A stretch of DNA of 64,000 nucleotides from CBDFKB01 sp965248715 (GTDB lineage: Bacteria > Pseudomonadota > Alphaproteobacteria > Rhizobiales > Rhizobiaceae), in assembly GCA_965248715.1 (NCBI GenBank), contig CBDFKB010000007.1, forward strand, positions 62,001 through 126,000, in the 5' to 3' direction. Each line of letters begins with the position of its first letter. Within the stretch, counting starts at the first letter, position 1. A program made the translations under genes and the position numbers. The notes below the pieces were generated by a model that saw nothing but the letters and a program-made list of their open reading frames with translations, searched no databases and was not told the DNA's origin. Positions 54,469-62,880 of this stretch are shown piece by piece.

Positions 54469-54887
54469 ACGATAAATACGACGTGTTCATCAGCCACGCC
54501 AGTGAGGATAAGGAACGATTTGTCGAGGAATTCGCAAAAGAGCTTCGCCATCGTGGTCTCAAAGTCTGGTACGATGAATTTGAGTTAATTTGGGGTTCAC
54601 ATCTGCGTCGCGAAATTGATCGCGGTCTACGCCTATCAAAATTTGGTGTCGTCGTACTTTCTAAGCACTTCTTTGCTAAACAGTGGCCACAAGAGGAGCT
54701 CGATGGTCTTTATCAGATGGAGGTGGCCGGGGTTTCGCGAATCCTGCCAATTTGGCACGAGATTTCAAAAGATGAAGTAGCCATTTTCAGCGCAATGCTG
54801 GCAGGCCGATTGGCTCTGAAAACCAGCACTTCATCGAGAATAGAGATTGCTGACGAGCTAGAGAGATTGGTGAAGTCGGCTAGCTAG
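54465..54887 (+). CDS. Single-domain TIR protein
   Basis: A 140-residue TIR domain and nothing else. KYDVFISHASEDK is the first strand, GLKVWYDEFELIWGSHLRRE the BB-loop region, KFGVVVLSKHFFAKQWPQEE the strand and helix bearing the glutamate expected to be catalytic. Bacterial TIRs degrade or convert NAD+ as effectors. It starts at a GTG overlapping the phosphatase stop. It has no sensor domain of its own, so activation must come from the other operon products. The island ends here, 5 bp before ispG. Confidence 0.88.
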   Translation: MNDKYDVFISHASEDKERFVEEFAKELRHRGLKVWYDEFELIWGSHLRREIDRGLRLSKFGVVVLSKHFFAKQWPQEELDGLYQMEVAGVSRILPIWHEISKDEVAIFSAMLAGRLALKTSTSSRIEIADELERLVKSAS

Positions 54888-54891
54888 GCCC

Positions 54892-56115
54892 TCACCCCCA
54901 GCGTTTCTCGATATAGGCCAGCACCATGGCCTGGAAATCCTTGGCGATGGTGGCGCCGCGCAGCGTCGCGGCTTTTTTGCCGTCGATAAACACTGGTGCT
55001 GCTGGGCTTTCGCCGGTGCCGGGTAGGGAAATGCCGATGTCGGCGTGGCGCGATTCCCCGGGCCCGTTGACGATGCAGCCCATCACCGCCACGTTGAGCG
55101 CCTCGACCCCCGGGTATTTTTGACGCCAGTTCGGCATTTCGGCGCGCAGTTGCGCCTGGATGTCGTGGGCCAGTTCCTGGAACACCGACGAGGTGGTGCG
55201 CCCGCAGCCCGGACACGCGGCAACGATCGGCACGAACGACCGAAGCCCCATGGTCTGCAACAATTCCTGCGCCACCTGCACCTCTTTGGTGCGGTCGCCG
55301 CCGGGCTTGGGCGTCAGTGACACCCGCACCGTGTCGCCGATACCTTGTTGCAGCAAAATGCCCATCGCCGCCGCCGATGCGACGATGCCCTTGGAACCCA
55401 TGCCGGCCTCGGTCAATCCCAGATGCAGCGCGTGGTCGGAGCGGCGGGCAAGGTCTTGATAGATATCGACCAGATCTTGAACCTTGGAAACCTTGGCCGA
55501 CAAGATGATGCGGTCGCGGCCAAGGCCCAATTGCTCGGCCCGCTCAGCCGATAATATCGCCGAGCGCACCACCGCCTCTTGCATCACTTTGCGCGCGCTT
55601 AACGGCTTGTCGCGGGCCTGGTTTTCGTCCATCAGCCCGGTCAGCAGGGCCTGGTCGAGGGAGCCCCAATTAACGCCGATCCGCACCGGTTTGTTATTGC
55701 CAATCGCGGTCTCGATGATCGCCGAAAACTGCCGGTCCTTCTTGTTGCCGAAGCCCACATTGCCCGGGTTGATGCGGTATTTGGCAAGCGCGGTGGCACA
55801 AGCCGGGTGATCAGCCAATAATTTGTGGCCAATATAGTGGAAATCACCGATCAACGGCACCGACACACCGCGCGCTGCCAATTGGTCGCGGATATGTGGC
55901 ACTGCGGCCGCCGCCTCGTTGCGGTCGACGGTAATGCGCACTAATTCGGAACCGGCTTTCGCCAGCGCGGCAATTTGCTCGACGGTTTTGGCGATGTCGG
56001 CGGTATCGGTGTTGGTCATCGACTGCACCACCACCGGCGCCTTACCTCCGACAATGACGCCGCCAACATCGACACGTTGCCGCGTCTGACGCTGTTTGAG
56101 GCTAAAGCCTGTCAT
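54892..56115 (-). CDS. ispG: 4-hydroxy-3-methylbut-2-enyl diphosphate synthase
   Basis: A 407-residue MEP-pathway enzyme (GcpE) with a 4Fe-4S cluster. N-terminal TIM-barrel features include VQSMTNTDTADI and RIGVNWGSLDQ; the C-terminal cluster ligands include ACPGCGRT and GCIVNGPGE. Length is normal. It makes HMBPP for isoprenoids and is convergent with the TIR gene, marking the return to conserved chromosome. Confidence 0.95.
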   Translation of the reverse strand: MTGFSLKQRQTRQRVDVGGVIVGGKAPVVVQSMTNTDTADIAKTVEQIAALAKAGSELVRITVDRNEAAAAVPHIRDQLAARGVSVPLIGDFHYIGHKLLADHPACATALAKYRINPGNVGFGNKKDRQFSAIIETAIGNNKPVRIGVNWGSLDQALLTGLMDENQARDKPLSARKVMQEAVVRSAILSAERAEQLGLGRDRIILSAKVSKVQDLVDIYQDLARRSDHALHLGLTEAGMGSKGIVASAAAMGILLQQGIGDTVRVSLTPKPGGDRTKEVQVAQELLQTMGLRSFVPIVAACPGCGRTTSSVFQELAHDIQAQLRAEMPNWRQKYPGVEALNVAVMGCIVNGPGESRHADIGISLPGTGESPAAPVFIDGKKAATLRGATIAKDFQAMVLAYIEKRWG

Positions 56116-56292
56116 TTGTTGGGTCTCGCCCTTGCCGGATGCCTAACCATGCGCCATCTGATAGCGCAAATGACAATTAGTGCCTATCTTGATGCGATCT
56201 ATTTTCGTACCCGCGACTTATGGGGCATGCAAACCAAGGCCAATCTAGGCTAATAAAGATACAACCGACTTTATGGGACAAAGGAAATCGTC

Positions 56293-57477
56293 ATGTCAGC
56301 TGCTGATGCTATTGTAATTACCGGCGCCTGCCGCACCGCGGTCGGATCGTTCGGCGGCGCTTATGCCACCATGCCGGCCCATGATCTGGGCGCAATCGCT
56401 GTACGTGAGGCGGCCAGCCGTTCCTCGATCAGCCCGGAAGAGGTTGACGAGGTTATTCTCGGCCAGGTGCTTAGCGCCGGCCAGGGGCAAAATCCGGCCC
56501 GGCAAGCGGCAATCAAAGCCGGAGTGTCGAAGGACAAGACCGCGTGGGTGTTAAACCAGGTCTGTGGGTCGGGCCTGCGAGCGGTGGCAATCGGCATGCA
56601 GCAGATCGCTAGTGGCGATGCCGACGTGATCATCGCCGGCGGCCAAGAAAACATGACCCTTTCGACCCATTGCGCCCATCTACGGGCCGGTCAAAAAATG
56701 GGTGATCTGGGCATGATCGACACCATGATCAAGGACGGGTTATGGGACGCCTTTAACGGCTACCACATGGGCAATACGGCGGAAAATGTCGCCGAAAAAT
56801 TTCAGCTTTCGCGCTTGACCCAGGACGAATTCGCGGTCGCTTCGCAAAACAAGGCGGAGGCGGCGCAAAAGGCTGGCCGCTTCAAAGACGAAATCGTGCC
56901 GGTGACGATCAAATCCCGCAAGGGCGAGACCGTGGTCGATGTGGACGAATATATCCGCCATGGTGCCACGCTTGACGGGATTTCGGGCCTGCGCCCGGCT
57001 TTTGCCAAGGACGGCACGGTTACCGCCGCCAACGCGTCTGGCCTTAATGATGGTGCGGCCGCGGTTACCTTGATGCGCGAAAGCGAGGCTAAGAAACGTG
57101 GTATCGAGCCGATCGCTCGCATCGCCTCATGGGCGACCGCAGGGGTTGATCCGGCGATCATGGGCACCGGGCCGATCCCTGCATCGACCAAGGCGCTGGA
57201 AAAGGCCGGCTGGTCGGTCGGCGATCTCGATTTGGTGGAAGCCAATGAGGCGTTTGCCGCCCAGGCCTGCGCGGTCAACCAGGAGATGGGCTGGGATCCG
57301 GCGATCGTCAACGTCAATGGTGGCGCGATCGCCATCGGCCATCCGATCGGCGCTTCAGGCTGCCGGGTTCTGGTGACCTTGTTGCACGAGATGAAACGCC
57401 GTGACGCCAAGCGCGGTTTGGCGACCTTGTGCATTGGCGGCGGCATGGGCATCGCGCTGACCGTCGAACGCGGCTAA
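56293..57477 (+). CDS. Acetyl-CoA C-acetyltransferase
   Basis: A 394-residue thiolase. Nucleophile cysteine in LNQVCGSGLRAV near residue 89, EAFAAQACAVN, GGAIAIGHPIGASG with the active-site histidine, and the second cysteine in LCIGGGMGIAL. It condenses two acetyl-CoA or runs in reverse, for polyhydroxybutyrate or acetoacetate metabolism, and would partner the 3-hydroxybutyryl-CoA dehydrogenase at 9682 and the acetoacetate released by the BKACE step. Confidence 0.94.
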   Translation: MSAADAIVITGACRTAVGSFGGAYATMPAHDLGAIAVREAASRSSISPEEVDEVILGQVLSAGQGQNPARQAAIKAGVSKDKTAWVLNQVCGSGLRAVAIGMQQIASGDADVIIAGGQENMTLSTHCAHLRAGQKMGDLGMIDTMIKDGLWDAFNGYHMGNTAENVAEKFQLSRLTQDEFAVASQNKAEAAQKAGRFKDEIVPVTIKSRKGETVVDVDEYIRHGATLDGISGLRPAFAKDGTVTAANASGLNDGAAAVTLMRESEAKKRGIEPIARIASWATAGVDPAIMGTGPIPASTKALEKAGWSVGDLDLVEANEAFAAQACAVNQEMGWDPAIVNVNGGAIAIGHPIGASGCRVLVTLLHEMKRRDAKRGLATLCIGGGMGIALTVERG

Positions 57478-57562
57478 AGCGAGATCTGAAAAGTGGCTTC
57501 CGGTTTTCGGAACAAATCGAGCGATCAGAAAATGCTAAAGCAGCGCGAGCAATGCTTTAGCA
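57478..57562. repeat. Rhizobial-style intergenic repeat with hairpin
   Basis: Contains AAAAGTGGCTTCCGGTTTTC, related to the core of the repeats at 19551 and 60252, and a perfect 10-bp stem TGCTAAAGCA / TGCTTTAGCA (57533-57542 and 57553-57562). It may also stop transcription of the thiolase gene. Confidence 0.65.
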
Positions 57563-57575
57563 GCAGGCCAATTCG

Positions 57576-58124
57576 ATGATGGCGATGGCGGCGCAACAAC
57601 CGGTCTTTATGTTCGCCGTGATAACGGCGATCATCTATGGAATCGTATTCGTCTATGGGGCGCAATCGATCCCGCGCTCCATTGCCAAGACGGTTCCGGT
57701 TGCCCTGTTAGCGCTGGCTGCAATCGTTTCGGCGGCGCCTTGGCTGCTGGTCATCGCGGCGATATTCAGCGCGGTCGGTGACGCCTTTTTGGCGCGCAGC
57801 GGCGAACGACGGTTCCTGTTGGGGCTGGCCGCATTCTTGTGCGCGCATGTGTTTTACATCGCCTTGTTCGTCACCTATCGCGACCCCGCCACCAGCAATT
57901 GGACCATCGCGGTGGTAGTAGCAATTGCGTCCGTTCTGGTCGCGGCCATGGTGTTGCGGCGGCTGTGGCCCCATCTTGGCGATATGCGCTTGCCGGTCAT
58001 CTTTTACACCGCAGTGATCGCGGTAATGGGCATATCGGCTTTTGCCGGTGGTTTTGCCTGGCCGATACTGGCTGGGGTGGTGGCATTTATGGCTTCAGAT
58101 ATGATCCTTGCCGGCCAACCCTAA
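57576..58124 (+). pseudogene. YhhN (TMEM86) family membrane protein, probably frameshifted
   Basis: A 182-residue protein with several membrane segments and the family motif AIFSAVGDAFLARSGERRFLLGL. It stops at ASDMILAGQP, whereas relatives are about 30 residues longer. In a neighbouring frame GPMAVWVLYFSGQAAIVF continues to a stop at 58212 and matches the usual C-terminus, so a frameshift near 58115-58135 is likely. Family members hydrolyse lysoplasmalogens. A sequencing error could explain it. Confidence 0.6.
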
Positions 58125-58221
58125 CCGGACCCGCAATTTTGGGCCAATGGCGGTGTGGGTTTTGTATTTCTCCGGCCAGGCTGCGATCGTATTTCCATTT
58201 CTATCCGGTTAGTCTCAGCCA

Positions 58222-58863
58222 ATGACAAAGGACAAAAAGCCCAGCCTTGAGGCGGCCTATGACCTCAGAACGCCACAGGATAGTATTGCGCTCTACCGCA
58301 ATTGGGCAAATACTTATGATGCGGGTTTTGCTAGCGAAAAGGGCTATCACTATCCTGCACTGGTGGCGAAGATATTCGCCGATCACGCCGGCAAAAACGA
58401 TCACCCGGTGCTTGACGTCGGTTGCGGCACCGGCCTGGTTGCCGGGGAACTGGCAAAATATGGCACCACTGAAATCGACGGCCTCGATATTTCACCGCAA
58501 ATGCTGGATGTTGCGCGCACCAAAGGGGTGTACCGGGCATTGATGACCGGAGATTTGACCGGCAGGCTGGCGATCGCAGACTGCACCTATGGCAGTTTGG
58601 TCAGTGCCGGCACCTTTACCCACGGCCATGTTGGGCCCGATGCGCTCGACGAATTGCTGCGCATCGTCCGCCCTGGAGCACTGTTGGTGGTAGGCATCAA
58701 TTCAAAATTTTTCGCGGCCGAGCCGTTCGCGGACAAATTTGCTACCCTTACGGCAACTGGTTCGATTACCGAGCCTGCCTATTTTAAAATGCCGATCTAT
58801 CAAGGCGCAGAACACGAGCATAGCGACGATACTGCCGAAATAGCAGTATTGCGCCGCGTATGA
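58222..58863 (+). CDS. Class I SAM-dependent methyltransferase
   Basis: A 213-residue methyltransferase with the SAM motif VLDVGCGTGLVAGELA near residue 65, DGLDISPQMLDVA as motif II and GSLVSAGTFTHGHVG after it. The substrate is unknown. It starts 10 bases after the YhhN continuation ends. Confidence 0.87.
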   Translation: MTKDKKPSLEAAYDLRTPQDSIALYRNWANTYDAGFASEKGYHYPALVAKIFADHAGKNDHPVLDVGCGTGLVAGELAKYGTTEIDGLDISPQMLDVARTKGVYRALMTGDLTGRLAIADCTYGSLVSAGTFTHGHVGPDALDELLRIVRPGALLVVGINSKFFAAEPFADKFATLTATGSITEPAYFKMPIYQGAEHEHSDDTAEIAVLRRV

Positions 58864-58981
58864 ATTGATTGGCTTGACGCTTCGTTCGGCATTTGCGGCA
58901 TCCGCGTGGTCGCTGAGAAATTGCGACACAAGGCACGGCGTCAATCGCTGGTCGAAAGTCAGCAATGGCGCCATTGGGTTA

Positions 58982-59195
58982 TACCAAGGGAACTGAGCAC
59001 CTCTAAAAACCCTTCTTTTGGGTCCTGGGAGCAATTTTTCGTTTTTGCGTTCCTCAAATATTTCAACATATTATCCGGTACTCGAAACTTCAAAATCACA
59101 CCCAGCCCAACAAAATCGAGGGTTTTTAGAGGTGCTCAACTTACTATTGACCCCTTTGTTCGCCAGTTTACAATAAAATCTGGTTTCCTTGGTAA
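58982..59195. mobile_element. Short relative of the 407-bp element, containing a nested MITE
   Basis: Outer ends TACCAAGG (58982) and CCTTGGTA (to 59195). With the inner element 58995-59137 removed, the left end reads TACCAAGGGAACTTACTATT, closely matching the left end of the 407-bp element at 20579. Without the insert it is about 67 bp, a solo-end or deletion derivative. No matching flanking duplication. Confidence 0.6.
58995..59137. mobile_element. 143-bp inverted-repeat element (MITE), copy 3
   Basis: Terminal inverted repeats GAGCACCTCTAAAAACCC with a 4-bp duplication AACT (58991-58994 and 59138-59141). Same size class, same duplication length and similar YTCTAAAAACC ends as the copies at 42880 and 45853, with a different interior. 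Confidence 0.85.
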
Positions 59196-59203
59196 GGTAA
59201 GGA

Positions 59204-60253
59204 ATGGCACTCAAATTCCTGATTTTCCCGTTTCTGCAAATGATCGCGTTGACCGGGTTTATGCTGGGCGGAAATTGGGTCTGGCTCGGCGGTGGGGTTT
59301 TCGCCTTCGCAGCGTTGGTGTGTGATCGCATTAGCGACGACAGTGAATTTGCTGAAATGACCGAGTGGAAACCGTTTGGCATGCCAATAATACAATTGTG
59401 CCTATTGCTGCATGCTGCGTTGATTGTCGCATTTCTCTGGTTATTTCTTGCCTCCGGCGCTGCCACGTTACAAATCATCGGCGCGGTGCTTACCTTGGGA
59501 TTGTTCATCGGAGCCTGTGGTGGCAATATCGGTCATGAACTCATCCATCGACGCGAGTTTGCTTACCGTCTCGTCGCCGAAATTTTGTTTGCGCTTTGCC
59601 TTCATTCCGCGTTCACGGTCGAACATGTGTATGGCCACCACAAGAATGCCGGCTACGCCCTTGATCCCGCAACCGCGCGGCGTGGCGAAAATTTTTGGCG
59701 TTTTGTATTTAGATCGGCGCTCGGCGCGAACATCAATTCCTGGAAATTTGAGGCCGATCACATGGATCGCGCCGACCGGTCAGTCATCGGCTGGAGAAAC
59801 CGATGTTTGCGCGGGCATGTATTTGAGGCGGTTTATCTGGCGATTGTATTTACTGTTGCCGGAGCAGCGGGTTTGGCATCGGCTGTGGTTATCGGTGCGA
59901 TCGCTATCACGCTAATCGAATCGTTTAATTACATTGCCCACTACGGGTTGGTTCGGACCCCAGGTCAGCCGTTCGAAGCGCGCCATGCCTGGAACTCGCC
60001 GCGAGTTATCAGTTCCGGCTTTACGTTCAATATTACCCACCATGCGCGCCACCATATGCAGCCAAACCGGCCATATTGGGAGTTGGACATTGACCACAAA
60101 ATGCCCCTGATGCCGCGGGGGCCATCGGTATTGGCATTTATTGCGCTTTTTCCGCCGATCTGGTTTCGGTTTATAGAACCCCATTTGGCACGATGGGATG
60201 CTCATCACGCTTCTGCTGCCGAACGGAAGATTGTGGCAACGGGCAGCTACTAG
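59204..60253 (+). CDS. AlkB-like membrane di-iron monooxygenase/desaturase
   Basis: A 349-residue membrane protein with about six hydrophobic segments and the histidine boxes of alkane hydroxylases: GHELIHR near residue 110, EHVYGHHKNAG near 144, NYIAHYGLV near 245 and NITHHARHHMQPN near 280. AlkB is usually near 400 residues, so this is a shorter relative. It would hydroxylate an alkane, fatty acid or related lipid using rubredoxin-type electron supply, which is not encoded nearby. Confidence 0.87.
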   Translation: MALKFLIFPFLQMIALTGFMLGGNWVWLGGGVFAFAALVCDRISDDSEFAEMTEWKPFGMPIIQLCLLLHAALIVAFLWLFLASGAATLQIIGAVLTLGLFIGACGGNIGHELIHRREFAYRLVAEILFALCLHSAFTVEHVYGHHKNAGYALDPATARRGENFWRFVFRSALGANINSWKFEADHMDRADRSVIGWRNRCLRGHVFEAVYLAIVFTVAGAAGLASAVVIGAIAITLIESFNYIAHYGLVRTPGQPFEARHAWNSPRVISSGFTFNITHHARHHMQPNRPYWELDIDHKMPLMPRGPSVLAFIALFPPIWFRFIEPHLARWDAHHASAAERKIVATGSY

Positions 60254-60352
60254 AGCGTGTCACCCAAAAGTGGGTACCGGTTTTGGGAGAATGACACGCA
60301 TAAACAAAGAGATAGCGCGACGAAGCAAATCCAACGCTTCGTGGCAAGCGCT
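60252..60352. repeat. Dispersed REP-like repeat, copy B
   Basis: A 101-bp unit starting AGAGCGTGTCACCCAAAAGT with hairpin arms GTGTCA/TGACAC, directly followed by copy C. Same family as 19551. Confidence 0.9.
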
Positions 60353-60454
60353 AGAGCGTGTCACCCAAAAGTGGGTACCGGTTTCGGGGAAAATGACACG
60401 CATAAAAAAAGAGATAGCGCGACGAAGCAAATCCAACGCTTCATGACAAGCGCT
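60353..60454. repeat. Dispersed REP-like repeat, copy C
   Basis: Tandem duplicate of copy B with a handful of base changes, ending GACAAGCGCT. The frames that run through both copies simply repeat themselves and are not real genes. Confidence 0.9.
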
Positions 60455-60489
60455 AGATATTTCCCGAGCAAACCGGGCAAAGACGATGG

Positions 60490-61701
60490 TTAAACCCGCC
60501 TGGCCACTATCCCCCGGGCGTTGAAAAACGAAACTAGGCGATCAAGCTTGGCCACGTGATCGTCGTCGAGGTTGAGCGACAAGTGAATTTCCGTGCCGTT
60601 CGGGCAAAAGATGCAAGAGTTGATGCCTGGGGTATTGGAACCGGTATGGATCGATCCGCCACCAAGCCCGGCTTGTGGCCAGTCGACGCGGTTCGGCGGC
60701 AGCAGGGTCAACAAAAAGTCGGCCGGCACATAGGTGAAAACAGAGTGCCGGTATAAACGCGGAACAAGTTTTGCCAGAACCCGGTGGACGGAAAAAGCCG
60801 CATTGTAGAAATGCTGAATTTGAAATCGACGATTTGGTTCTTGCGCCAGACGGGCGGTGCAGTGGCGGGCAAATGCTTCGAAATCGGTGCTCGCGTTGAG
60901 ACTAACGAAGGCCATTTGCAATTTGATGCCGGGGTCATCCAGCGCCCGCGTGCTGGTTGAAAAGTAGGAATAGGTCAGCCGCGCCTTGGCCCGGAGGTTC
61001 CATTTGCCGCTGTCTTGAAATCTCAATGCGGCCAGCACGCACGCGAACAAATAGTTGCGCGTACTTATACCAAGAAAACGGGCGTTGTGGCGGGTCGCGG
61101 CGTAATCGATCGTGACCAGGTGGCGCGAATACCGGCGATTTTCTTGGTGGAATATTCGCGCCAGCAAATGGTGGCCTGCGGCGGCCGGTATCGCCAGCAA
61201 GGTCCAAAGCGTGGCAATCAGTTGGTCGCCAATTTTTGCTGTTGGCACCACAATCGGCAGCGCTTTTTTGCCGCGCGTCAAGCGTTGGGAATCCAACCCT
61301 TCCATTACCGCGTGGGGTGCCGAAAATAACAACAAAGATTTACCGGTATCGGGTTGTCGATAGCCGACCGCGCGGAACCATGGCCGCCTGCCACCGATAA
61401 ACGGGCGCTCAAGTTCGGAAAGTTCACGCTGCAATTTTGTGTGAATATCCGCTGTTTCGACAAATTGGACAGCGGCCAGCGTATCCGACAATTTTCCCAG
61501 GCCCGTTTCACCGGTGTCCAAGTCGCCGTGTGCCAGCAACCGGGGCTCCAATTTCAGCAATTGGCCGACCAAGCCGCGTAGCGCTTCATTCGATGTTATC
61601 CCGGTATCCAGCAATGCTAGATAGACGACATGATGCGAACGTGCCATGTACCATTGCATGTTGCTGAGTTTTAATGGCTCGGGACTGCGGACCGATTGCA
61701 T
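60490..61701 (-). CDS. Condensation/acyltransferase-like protein of unknown substrate
   Basis: A 403-residue protein. SAPHAVMEGLDSQRL near residue 120 resembles the HHxxxDG active site of condensation domains and wax-ester synthases, with the first histidine replaced, and the C-terminal half has the usual second-domain size. No carrier-protein partner is nearby. The ATG at 61701 is chosen over an upstream start at 61866 that overlaps the divergent gene. Its place beside an AlkB-like oxygenase hints at lipid metabolism; this is inference. Confidence 0.5.
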   Translation of the reverse strand: MQSVRSPEPLKLSNMQWYMARSHHVVYLALLDTGITSNEALRGLVGQLLKLEPRLLAHGDLDTGETGLGKLSDTLAAVQFVETADIHTKLQRELSELERPFIGGRRPWFRAVGYRQPDTGKSLLLFSAPHAVMEGLDSQRLTRGKKALPIVVPTAKIGDQLIATLWTLLAIPAAAGHHLLARIFHQENRRYSRHLVTIDYAATRHNARFLGISTRNYLFACVLAALRFQDSGKWNLRAKARLTYSYFSTSTRALDDPGIKLQMAFVSLNASTDFEAFARHCTARLAQEPNRRFQIQHFYNAAFSVHRVLAKLVPRLYRHSVFTYVPADFLLTLLPPNRVDWPQAGLGGGSIHTGSNTPGINSCIFCPNGTEIHLSLNLDDDHVAKLDRLVSFFNARGIVARRV

Positions 61702-61836
61702 TGGCGGAAACTTTCTTCGGTCCGGATCGGGATTGGTTACAGTATATTGGGTCGGTTGCGGGTGCTGTAGAGAAGAACAATTTGACAGCGTGGGCAAGTC
61801 TGTATTCGGTCGGCAAAAAAACACTGTGAGCATAAA

Positions 61837-62880
61837 TTGTTGAGCCTTGAATTCCAAACATTGCATTTAAACAAGCGCTTTGCACTGGCGATTAGCCGTG
61901 GAGTATTTTCCGGTTCCGACAATCTGTTCGTTTCCGTTAGCGAAGACGGCGTCACCGGTCTCGGCGAAATGGCGCCAGGCCAAACCGAAGGCGCCGACAC
62001 TCCCGCCAAGGGTGAAACGATGCTGCGCGCATTTGCTAAAGAAGGTTTGGATCCAAGTTCCATCTACCAGACCTATGAAAATGGTGTTGCCGCTGATGTT
62101 GCGCCCTGTGCGCTGGCGGCACTCGACATGGCACTATGGGATCTGCGTGCCAAACAGGCGCGATTGCCGCTTTATCGATTGCTTGGCCTTGCTAGAGGGG
62201 CAGTGCCGACATCGGTTACCATCGGTATCAATCCACCGAATGTGGTGCGCGAGCGAGTGCCACTGTTACTTGATGGCACTGGGGTAAAGGCACTGAAAAT
62301 CAAACTCGGATCGCCTCAAGGCATTAGCGCCGATCAGGAGATGTTCGCTGCGGTGGCAGAGACAGTGGCGGGCCGGGACGTGGCGCTCAGGGTTGACGCC
62401 AATGGCGGCTGGTCGCTTGGCGTTGCGAGGCGCATGATGAACTGGCTCGCCGAGCGCAATGTTGAATTTGTCGAGCAGCCGTTGGCCGTTGGCGCTGAGG
62501 ATCAGTTGGCCGATCTTTTTGCTGACCGAGCGTTGCCGATTTTCGTCGATGAAAGCTGCCGTGTGTCGTCTAACATTCCCGCACTTGCCGACCGGGTCGA
62601 CGGGGTGAATTTGAAACTGATGAAATGCGGCGGCATTACCGAAGCGCTTCGCATCGTTGCCACCGCGCGGGCATTTTCGCTGAAAACCATGATCGGCTGT
62701 ATGGGCGAAAGCTCGGTGTCAATCGCCGCCGGCGCATCGATTGGCGCGCTGTTCGACTATATCGATCTCGATTCCCATCTTAATTTGGCGCCGGATCCAG
62801 CGCGCGGCGTTGCTATGGCCAACGGCGTGGTGCTGCCTAACGATGTACCGGGCCATGGTGGGTACATTGGCAATACTTGA
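61837..62880 (+). CDS. Dipeptide epimerase (enolase superfamily)
   Basis: A 347-residue muconate-cycloisomerase-type enzyme. Catalytic lysines in ALKIKLGS near residue 150, metal ligands in LRVDANGG, FVEQPL and FVDESC, and the second-lysine strand in VNLKLMKCGG. This matches L-Ala-D/L-Glu epimerases acting on murein peptides. It begins at one of two adjacent TTG codons (61837 or 61840). It overlaps the DUF1611 gene by 26 bp, a conserved pairing. Confidence 0.85.
   Translation: MLSLEFQTLHLNKRFALAISRGVFSGSDNLFVSVSEDGVTGLGEMAPGQTEGADTPAKGETMLRAFAKEGLDPSSIYQTYENGVAADVAPCALAALDMALWDLRAKQARLPLYRLLGLARGAVPTSVTIGINPPNVVRERVPLLLDGTGVKALKIKLGSPQGISADQEMFAAVAETVAGRDVALRVDANGGWSLGVARRMMNWLAERNVEFVEQPLAVGAEDQLADLFADRALPIFVDESCRVSSNIPALADRVDGVNLKLMKCGGITEALRIVATARAFSLKTMIGCMGESSVSIAAGASIGALFDYIDLDSHLNLAPDPARGVAMANGVVLPNDVPGHGGYIGNT

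Noticed and set aside
60198..60493. Small frames coding repeated peptides near 60,200-60,490
   Set aside because: They are translations of the tandem 101-bp repeat and the end of the AlkB-like gene, not genes.
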